9,371 bases of DNA from assembly GCA_964412115.1 (NCBI GenBank), contig CAYPMM010000030.1, positions 1 through 9,371 of the forward strand. The letters are read 5' to 3'. Numbering within the stretch: the first letter of the stretch is position 1; every line of letters starts with the position of its first letter. The notes below the pieces were generated by a model. The model was given only the letters and a program-made list of their open reading frames with translations. It was not told where the DNA came from and searched no databases. The translations under genes and the position numbers were made by a program. Below, in pieces: positions 5,662 through 9,371 of this stretch. Source of the stretch: HO2-45-28 sp964412115 (GTDB taxonomy: Bacteria > Patescibacteriota > Minisyncoccia > HO2-45-28).

Positions 5662-5874
5662 CTACTCGTGGCGCGAACTCCGCCAAATCAGGCCACACCC
5701 GACCACGATTGCCAGGATACCGACGTAGAAGATCACCGTCAGCGGGCCGTAGTTGTGAATAACCTGGCCGGTCTCGAGCGCCTTTTGGACCGCGAACTGG
5801 ATCGTGCCCGTGATACCGAGACCGCAGAGAGCAAACAACGCTCCCGCAAAAACACCACCGATTCTGTTATCCAC
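5662..5874 (-). CDS. small two-helix membrane protein (70 aa)
   Basis: This 70-aa protein has two hydrophobic helices, about residues 6-28 (rich in G and A) and 44-65 (PLTVIFYVGILAIVVGCGLIW), joined by a short polar loop (KALETGQVIHNYG). It ends in RSSRHE, so both termini are probably cytoplasmic. I do not recognise a family. The start is GTG at 5874-5872 with AAAAAGGAGAA upstream and the GGAG (5881-5884) exactly 6 nt before the start. It is the first gene after the long leader and the exact-consensus promoter at 6183-6211, and it is followed by two hairpins and the 190-aa gene. Its GC-rich, C-ending codons match that gene. It may act as a membrane anchor for a partner, but nothing in the sequence proves that. 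Confidence 0.72.
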   Translation of the reverse strand: MDNRIGGVFAGALFALCGLGITGTIQFAVQKALETGQVIHNYGPLTVIFYVGILAIVVGCGLIWRSSRHE

Positions 5875-6176
5875 GATCTTCTCCTTTTTCAGATCAAAGA
5901 ACTTTCCTCGTCCCGATTCAGCCCCGCTAATTACTTATAATTACCAAAAATTTTTAGCGGGACTGAAGCGGGGCGGGGAAATTTAATTCCCTGGTACGTG
6001 GCCCCACGCCGCTTTTTGGTTTACGTTGGTACTTTTAGGCCGAATTTTCTTATTTTAAGCCTTGTTCCCGTCCGCAAACCCACTGGAGCACCTTTCAAGA
6101 GTTTTATGGTCAAGACCCATTAAAGATGCCCAGCTTGTGACTCCCCATGCGTATACCCCTGTCTATCAATGTTACT
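5875..6176 (-). promoter_or_regulatory. long structured 5' leader (about 300 nt) of the 70-aa/190-aa unit
   Basis: Transcription from the promoter at 6183-6211 would start near 6176 and run about 300 nt before the GTG at 5874. No riboswitch class was recognised. Seen elements include a large stem near the 3' end (listed separately), CGTG/CACG and GGGAA/TTCCC hairpins around 5980-6005, and a 12-codon ORF (6110-6148, MGSHKLGIFNGS) behind a weak AGGGG. The length and structure suggest a cis-regulator, or an RNA with its own function. No protein gene is apparent in this stretch. Confidence 0.5.
5912..5972 (-). promoter_or_regulatory. 18-bp stem-loop ahead of the 70-aa gene
   Basis: 5912-5930 pairs with 5954-5972: a 14-bp stem, one A/G mismatch, then four more pairs (CCCG/CGGG). 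The only imperfect position in the 14-bp part is a G-U pair in the minus-strand RNA but a C-A mismatch in the plus-strand RNA, which points to a minus-strand RNA structure. The loop is AT-rich (5931-5953). The GGAG box follows about 28 nt downstream and there is no T-run, so it is not a terminator. Confidence 0.6.
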
Positions 6177-6182
6177 AAGCGC

Positions 6183-6211
6183 ATTATACACCCAACGAGT
6201 TAGTTTGTCAA
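6183..6211 (-). promoter_or_regulatory. exact-consensus sigma70 promoter (leader, 70-aa and 190-aa unit)
   Basis: On the minus strand TTGACA (6206-6211), a 17-nt spacer and TATAAT (6183-6188) match the consensus at every position. The predicted start is near 6176. Confidence 0.85.
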
Positions 6212-6344
6212 GTCTTTTTGACAAGAATTAAACAATACGGTGCCCAAAAAGCCAAAAAACGCTTTATTTAAGCCATTTTTTCAATATATAAAAATTTGTC
6301 AGCCGAAGCCAACTTAATGGGTTTTATAATATTGTCAATTTCAC

Positions 6345-6373
6345 TTGACAACATGTCAACTATTTGCTATAAT
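6345..6373 (+). promoter_or_regulatory. exact-consensus sigma70 promoter of a short transcript
   Basis: TTGACA (6345-6350), a 17-nt spacer and TATAAT (6368-6373) match the consensus exactly. The -35 is embedded in inverted TGTCAA copies (6333-6338 and 6354-6359), which could be an operator. The predicted start is about 6380. Confidence 0.85.
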
Positions 6374-6437
6374 GCAAACAGAAGTATGAAGCGGTCGGCA
6401 TGGGGTCGGCCGCATGGTTCAACCGGAGGGCTGCTCT

Positions 6438-6560
6438 GTGGCAAAAGCGGGTGGTCAATTAAAACCCACTTTAGAAGCCAAAGAGATATATATTTTTCAG
6501 GGCAGACAAAAAGAAAGAAAAAAGCGGCTCTCCACAACCAAATGGAGGGACGCCAAGTGA
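6438..6560 (+). CDS. possible small basic protein (40 aa)
   Basis: GTG at 6438 follows GGAGGG (6425-6430) with a 7-nt gap and opens a 40-codon frame ending in TGA at 6558-6560. The product begins VAKAGGQLKPTLEAKEIYIF and is very basic in its second half (RQKERKKRL). An in-frame ATG at 6414 would add eight residues, and a different frame gives 66 aa from ATG 6386, only about 6 nt after the predicted transcript start. The ribosome-binding site favours the 40-aa version. No family is recognised. It sits in a transcript that could also be a structured RNA, and the SD lies close to a potential stem, so coding is uncertain. Confidence 0.35.
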   Translation: MAKAGGQLKPTLEAKEIYIFQGRQKERKKRLSTTKWRDAK

Positions 6561-6592
6561 AGATAGGCGGCGACGGCGGATATTAAAGCAAT

Positions 6593-6616
6593 AAAAAATC
6601 AGAGAGCGAATCTCTG
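6593..6616 (-). terminator. intrinsic terminator of the TrmB-like gene
   Basis: CAGAGA (6600-6605) and TCTCTG (6611-6616) form a 6-bp stem with a 5-nt loop, followed on the minus strand by a T-run (6593-6598). It lies within the convergent plus-strand transcript. Confidence 0.65.
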
Positions 6617-6628
6617 TTGATTGTGCGG

Positions 6629-6660
6629 GGGTCGTGCGAATGCGCGGCCCTTATTTTTTT
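6629..6660 (+). terminator. intrinsic terminator of the short plus-strand transcript
   Basis: A 9-bp stem with G-U pairs (6629-6637 with 6642-6650, loop GAAT) is followed by TTATTTTTTT (6651-6660). The T-run overlaps the stop codon of the convergent TrmB-like gene (6659-6661). Confidence 0.85.
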
Positions 6661-7405
6661 ATTTATATTTTTCGGCCGCCTCCCAAGCGAGATTAAAAAC
6701 CGAACGCAAGCTGTTGGCCATGTCACGGTTTTCTATAATGACGCCCACTAATTTTTCTTTCAATCCCATTATGGCAATTTTGTTTTCGTAAATCACAATA
6801 TCTGCGTCTATCGGGAATATTTTTTCCGGAACAAATTTATACTCGGTTAGCACCGGAGGTTCTAAACGCTCTCCTCCCGCGCGAGTATATATGGCCCTCA
6901 CCGTTATCCCTTTTTCTGCTCGCCTTTTTAAATACTCTTCGCGCTCCGATTTTGAGAACACGCTTTCCACGGCATCAAAAGAGTAAATCGCCTCCATGTT
7001 TTTGGGGTCAGTTTTCAAAAACTCCCCCCTCATCGTAATTAATCCTTCTTTTCCTTCAAAAAATCGCACGCGGGGGCGTTCGCCGGCGGTTTCAAACATT
7101 TTGGAAAGGTTCGGCAGAAGTTTTTCAAGTTCTTTTTGTTTTGTCTCCAAATCCCCGGCCTGTTTTTCAAAAAGCCGTTTTAAGTATTCGGGCGACTCGG
7201 GCGCGAAATATGTTTTTTTGCCTTCATCATAAGAGCTTATTAGTCCTTTTTGTTTTAAGGACTCAATCTGGACATAGGTTGTTGAGCGGTTAACTTTGGC
7301 TTGTTTAGCAAGTTCGTCCGCTGTCGCGCGCCCCAACTCCAAAGCGGCGAGATACACCCTCGCCTCTTTTTCCGAAAGCCCAAAGTCCTGAAGTTCCTGA
7401 AGCAT
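6659..7405 (-). CDS. TrmB-family transcriptional regulator
   Basis: This 248-aa protein begins with a winged helix-turn-helix of the TrmB type: FGLSEKEARVYLAALELG, then ATADELAKQAKVNRSTTYVQIESLKQKGLI (through about residue 57) and the wing YDEGKKTYFAPESP. A charged coiled-coil of about 78-103 (LFEKQAGDLETKQKELEKLL) would dimerise it, and residues 112-248 form the C-terminal effector-type domain. TrmB proteins are sugar- or metabolite-responsive DNA-binding regulators, and short versions like this are common in Parcubacteria; the target here is unknown. The ATG at 7405 has no SD. TATAAT (7413-7418) lies 7 nt upstream with TTAATA at -35, so the mRNA is leaderless. It is convergent with the plus-strand short transcript. 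Confidence 0.85.
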   Translation of the reverse strand: MLQELQDFGLSEKEARVYLAALELGRATADELAKQAKVNRSTTYVQIESLKQKGLISSYDEGKKTYFAPESPEYLKRLFEKQAGDLETKQKELEKLLPNLSKMFETAGERPRVRFFEGKEGLITMRGEFLKTDPKNMEAIYSFDAVESVFSKSEREEYLKRRAEKGITVRAIYTRAGGERLEPPVLTEYKFVPEKIFPIDADIVIYENKIAIMGLKEKLVGVIIENRDMANSLRSVFNLAWEAAEKYK

Positions 7406-7412
7406 ATTCGTT

Positions 7413-7441
7413 ATTATATATTATTTGCCGTTTTTTATTAA
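7413..7441 (-). promoter_or_regulatory. promoter of the TrmB-like gene (leaderless)
   Basis: On the minus strand TTAATA (7436-7441), a 17-nt spacer and TATAAT (7413-7418) are followed by ATG after 7 nt. The -35 box lies at the T-run of the upstream RNA's terminator. Confidence 0.5.
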
Positions 7442-7469
7442 AAAGCCCCGCGGGATGTTCTCCGCGGGG
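7440..7469 (-). terminator. intrinsic terminator of the minus-strand short RNA
   Basis: CCCCGCGG (7446-7453) pairs perfectly with CCGCGGGG (7462-7469) around an 8-nt loop. On the minus strand it is followed by CTTTTT (7440-7445). Confidence 0.85.
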
Positions 7470-7651
7470 GACCGGTTGGTTTCGGCACGTCCGGCCGATC
7501 TCCGGAAGCGTCGCCAGCTGTTATCTTCCCCGAGTCGGCGCTGGCCCTTCTCGGTGAGCCGCTGTCGTCAGCTGGGAGAGCGCGGAACCTCTGCCCCAAC
7601 TGCCTGCTCTCAAATTGCCTTCCCGCCGGCAGGAGACGGTATTTACTTACA
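7441..7651 (-). ncRNA. unidentified structured small RNA (about 210 nt)
   Basis: The unit runs from an exact sigma70 promoter (7658-7686) to a strong intrinsic terminator. The only ORF spanning it would use an ATG overlapping the -10 box (7657-7659), upstream of the transcript start, so it cannot be translated from this promoter. Perfect stems are visible: GAGAGC/GCTCTC (7576-7581 with 7606-7611), CCAGCTG/CAGCTGG (7514-7520 with 7569-7575) and CCGAG/CTCGG inside the latter (7530-7534 with 7550-7554), plus a TCCGG/CCGGA hairpin near 7490-7506. Landmarks of tmRNA, RNase P and SRP RNA are absent. The length would suit a 6S-like RNA, but I cannot confirm that. Confidence 0.68.
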
Positions 7652-7657
7652 GCTACC

Positions 7658-7686
7658 ATTATAATCTATAAACAAACAATTGTCAA
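7658..7686 (-). promoter_or_regulatory. exact-consensus sigma70 promoter of the small RNA
   Basis: On the minus strand TTGACA (7681-7686), a 17-nt spacer and TATAAT (7658-7663) match the consensus exactly. Its -35 overlaps the plus-strand -35 of the CCA gene promoter by 5 bp. Confidence 0.85.
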
Positions 7687-7708
7687 GTGCTGCAAAAAGG
7701 GGTATAAT
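7680..7708 (+). promoter_or_regulatory. promoter of the CCA-adding enzyme gene (leaderless)
   Basis: TTGTCA (7680-7685), a 17-nt spacer and TATAAT (7703-7708) are followed after 6 nt by the ATG at 7715, so the mRNA should be leaderless; no Shine-Dalgarno is present. Confidence 0.7.
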
Positions 7709-7714
7709 TAACCA

Positions 7715-9208
7715 ATGAAAATTCCGAAAGAAATTAAAGATGTTTATAACGAACTGACCAAAGCCAAACACGAAGCGCATCTTGTCGGCGGGTGCGTGCG
7801 GGATTTAATACTCGGCAAAAAGCCGAAGGATTGGGACATAACGACGAATGCTAAGCCCGCAGAAATACAAAAAATTTTTCCTGACAGTTTTTATGAAAAC
7901 GATTTCGGGACAGTTGGGGTGAAGACTGGCTCCGAAGATCCGACTTTGGCTGTGGTCGAAATAACGCCGTATAGAATTGAAGAAAAATATTCCGACAAAC
8001 GCCACCCGGACGCGGTGAAGTTTGCCGATAAACTTGAAGATGATTTGAAGCGCAGGGATTTTACCATAAACGCCCTTGCGCTCCGACTTGGACACGGCGT
8101 TTCCAAGTTGGAGGTTGTTGATTTTTTTGGCGGGGAAAAAGACCTGAAAAATAAAATTATCCGAGCGGTCGGCAAACCCGAAGACAGATTCGAAGAAGAC
8201 GCGCTTCGCATCATGCGCGCGGTGAGATTCGCGTCCGAGCTTGGTTTTCCCGCCCAAGGCGGGCCAGCCTCGGGCTGGTCAATTGAAGACAAAACGCGCG
8301 AAGCGCTTATAAAAAAATCCGGCCTTTTGGAATTTATTTCAAAAGAACGCATCCGCGACGAGCTGATAAAGATGGTTGAATCCGATGGGCCCTCATCTGG
8401 TTTTGAAATGATGCGCGAGCTCGGAATTTTAAAACACGTTATGCCCGAACTTGAAGAGGGCTGGATGGTCGGTCAAAATAAACACCACATTTACACTGTC
8501 TGGGAGCACAACATGCGTTCAATGGACTACGCGGCCAAAGAAAAATGGTCTTTTGAAATACGGCTGGCCGCTCTTTTGCACGATGTTGGGAAACCTCGGA
8601 GCAAACAAGGCGACGGGCCGGATTCAACTTTTTACAATCACGAAATGATCGGCGCGAAAATGACCGCCGAGATTCTTTCGCGCCTGAAGTTTCCCAAAAA
8701 AACAGCCGAAAAAATAATAAAACTCGTGCGCTTCCATCTTTTTTATTACAACGTGGATGAGGTTACCGAATCGTCGGTCAGGCGGCTTTTGGTCAAGGTT
8801 GGTCTTGAAGACATGGACGATTTAATCAAAGTGAGGATGTGCGATCGCATTGGCTCCGGCGTGCCGAAAGCCGAGCCGTATAAGTTGCGCCACTTCAAAT
8901 TTATGGTTGAAAAAGTCCAGCGCGATCCGATTTCGGCGCGCATGCTCAAAATTAAGGGCGACGATATAATGAAAATTTGCGCGATTCCGGCCGGTCCTAA
9001 AATAGGCGCGGTTCTGGACGTTTTACTTGAAGAAGTTTTGGACGACCCGAAGCTGAACGAAAAAGATTATCTTTCTGAAAAAGCCAGGAAATTATGCGCG
9101 ATGTCTGATGCCGAGTTGTCCGAAATGCGTAAAGATGCTAAAAAAAAGAAGGTCGGACTTGAAGAGGAAGAGGTCGGAAAGATAAAAAAGAAATATTGGG
9201 TGAAGTAA
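7715..9208 (+). CDS. cca: tRNA nucleotidyltransferase (CCA-adding type), HD domain
   Basis: This 497-aa cytoplasmic enzyme belongs to class II tRNA nucleotidyltransferases, which add CCA or part of it to tRNA 3' ends from CTP and ATP. The head domain has LVGGCVRDLILGKKPKDWDITTNA with metal-binding D39 and D41, RRDFTINA at 113-120, and EDALRIMRAVRFASELGF at 161-178. An HD domain follows (LAALLHDVGKP with H289-D290, and YNHEMIGAKMTAEIL), and a basic C-terminal tail ends in KIKKKYWVK. A full CCA-adding enzyme and an A-adding or poly(A) polymerase relative cannot be separated by eye. An in-frame 30-nt insert at 8249-8278 encodes PAQGGPASGW between GF and SIEDKT. The start ATG at 7715 is 6 nt after TATAAT. 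The enzyme fits the CCA-less tRNA-Arg in the window. Confidence 0.95.
   Translation: MKIPKEIKDVYNELTKAKHEAHLVGGCVRDLILGKKPKDWDITTNAKPAEIQKIFPDSFYENDFGTVGVKTGSEDPTLAVVEITPYRIEEKYSDKRHPDAVKFADKLEDDLKRRDFTINALALRLGHGVSKLEVVDFFGGEKDLKNKIIRAVGKPEDRFEEDALRIMRAVRFASELGFPAQGGPASGWSIEDKTREALIKKSGLLEFISKERIRDELIKMVESDGPSSGFEMMRELGILKHVMPELEEGWMVGQNKHHIYTVWEHNMRSMDYAAKEKWSFEIRLAALLHDVGKPRSKQGDGPDSTFYNHEMIGAKMTAEILSRLKFPKKTAEKIIKLVRFHLFYYNVDEVTESSVRRLLVKVGLEDMDDLIKVRMCDRIGSGVPKAEPYKLRHFKFMVEKVQRDPISARMLKIKGDDIMKICAIPAGPKIGAVLDVLLEEVLDDPKLNEKDYLSEKARKLCAMSDAELSEMRKDAKKKKVGLEEEEVGKIKKKYWVK
8249..8278. repeat. in-frame palindromic repeat insert in the CCA gene
   Basis: Two back-to-back perfect hairpins lie in 30 nt: CCCGCC/GGCGGG (8249-8254 with 8258-8263) and CCAGCC/GGCTGG (8264-8269 with 8273-8278), each with a 3-nt loop. 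It adds ten residues (179-188, PAQGGPASGW) at a loop after the LGF motif. It looks like a small mobile palindromic element inserted without breaking the frame. Confidence 0.6.
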
Positions 9209-9229
9209 AACCCGTCGCGGCGGGACAAA

Positions 9230-9300
9230 CGGGATGTAGTATACCGGCACCTGCCCGCAACGCTTCGCGTAGCGATGCGGGCGCGGCGTACGCTTCGGGG
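9230..9300 (+). pseudogene. broken partial copy of tRNA-Pro 5' region with a hairpin insert
   Basis: 9230-9249 is identical over 20 nt to the first 20 nt of the tRNA-Pro at 9333 (acceptor 5' strand through the D-loop). The match then breaks at an inserted hairpin (9253-9282), and a shorter match to the anticodon region, GTACG then CTTCGGG, resumes at 9288-9299. No T-arm or 3' acceptor strand follows, so it cannot make a tRNA. Confidence 0.6.
9253..9282. repeat. palindromic element inserted in the tRNA-Pro copy
   Basis: GCCCGCA (9253-9259) pairs with TGCGGGC (9276-9282), and CGCT (9261-9264) pairs with AGCG (9271-9274) around loop TCGCGT, with an A/A mismatch between. Like the insert in the CCA gene, it is a short GC-rich double stem. 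Confidence 0.6.
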
Positions 9301-9332
9301 AAATTTTTAAAACAAATTTTTGTGAATCCTGT

Positions 9333-9371
9333 CGGGATGTAGTATACCGGCAGTACGTGCGCTTCGGGTGC
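9333..9371 (+). tRNA. tRNA-Pro (anticodon CGG), 5' part, cut by the window end
   Basis: The acceptor 5' strand is CGGGATG, then T8 and A9. The D-arm is GTAT...GTAC with GG in the loop, and the anticodon stem TGCGC leads into loop TTCGGGT, giving anticodon CGG. The first two bases of the 3' stem strand (GC) are present before the window ends. The 3' half is outside, so integrity cannot be checked. Confidence 0.8.

Larger units (their letters stand above)
6380..6660 (+). ncRNA. short independent transcript, candidate structured RNA
   Basis: A unit of about 280 nt is bounded by an exact sigma70 promoter and a strong intrinsic terminator. Possible stems are GCGGTCG/CGGCCGC (6391-6413), CTGCTCTG (6431-6438) with CAGGGCAG (6499-6506), and CTCCA/TGGAG near 6530-6547. 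I do not recognise tmRNA, RNase P or SRP RNA landmarks. It may instead be an mRNA for the 40-aa ORF at 6438-6560; the two are not exclusive. Confidence 0.5.

Noticed and set aside
6380..6660. tmRNA, RNase P RNA or SRP RNA for either short transcript
   Set aside because: None of the conserved end sequences or core motifs of these RNAs could be found in 6380-6660 or in 7441-7651.
7438..7659. 73-codon minus-strand ORF across the small RNA
   Set aside because: Its ATG overlaps the -10 box of the RNA's promoter, so the transcript lacks the start codon; the composition is low-complexity and the ORF ends in the terminator.
7425..7664. 79-codon plus-strand ORF across the small RNA
   Set aside because: No promoter or RBS on this strand; it is antisense to a well-bounded RNA unit.
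9209..9229. Terminator after the CCA gene
   Set aside because: Only a weak CCCG/CGGG stem is present and no T-run follows, so I do not call it a terminator.
1..9371. CRISPR array or insertion sequence
   Set aside because: No regularly spaced direct repeats and no transposase-like reading frame were seen.

Overview
The window looks like part of a small-genome bacterial chromosome, most likely from the Candidate Phyla Radiation (Patescibacteria, Parcubacteria-like). This is an inference from gene content and style. The evidence is tight packing, convergent genes sharing terminators, a TrmB-type regulator, a XerC/D-like recombinase, tRNA genes without an encoded CCA, and several genes whose -10 box lies only 6-8 nt before the start codon, which implies leaderless mRNAs. 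No rRNA or ribosomal protein marker is present, so the placement is provisional.

Layout. 1-956 (-): N-terminal part of a multi-pass membrane protein with an SPFH/Band 7-like region, running off the left edge. 1104-2006 (+): tyrosine recombinase. 2023-3899 (-): a two-gene operon, a saccharopine dehydrogenase-like oxidoreductase followed by an overlapping transaldolase/FSA-family protein whose Schiff-base lysine position is arginine. 4004-4477 (+): Phd/YefM-RelE toxin-antitoxin pair with a perfect 22-bp palindrome in its promoter, directly followed by tRNA-Arg(UCG). 4560-4874 (-): glutaredoxin-like protein. 4958-5874 (-): a two-gene unit (unknown 190-aa protein and a 70-aa two-helix membrane protein) behind a roughly 300-nt structured leader. 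About 6380-6660 (+): a short independent transcript, either a small mRNA or a structured RNA. 6659-7405 (-): TrmB-like regulator. About 7441-7651 (-): a second short structured RNA. 7715-9208 (+): tRNA nucleotidyltransferase (CCA-adding type). 9230-9371 (+): a broken copy of the 5' half of tRNA-Pro and then the start of an apparently intact tRNA-Pro(CGG), cut by the right edge.

Two expression styles sit side by side. The recombinase, antitoxin, glutaredoxin, TrmB and CCA enzyme genes have no Shine-Dalgarno and appear leaderless. The SPFH gene, the 70-aa gene and the 190-aa gene are visibly GC-richer with C-ending codons, have a GGAG box exactly 6 nt before the start, and have structured untranslated regions ahead of them. 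Three promoters in the window match the sigma70 consensus exactly (TTGACA-N17-TATAAT). They drive the 300-nt leader and the two short RNAs. The high-style genes may be highly expressed genes or acquired ones; the sequence alone does not decide.

The CCA-adding enzyme fits functionally with the two tRNA genes, since tRNA-Arg needs post-transcriptional CCA addition. The most unusual items are the two unidentified short RNAs, the long leader, the tRNA-Arg promoter embedded in the toxin gene, the shared -35 element between an RNA gene and the CCA gene, the K-to-R aldolase, and palindromic insertions in the CCA gene and in a tRNA copy.
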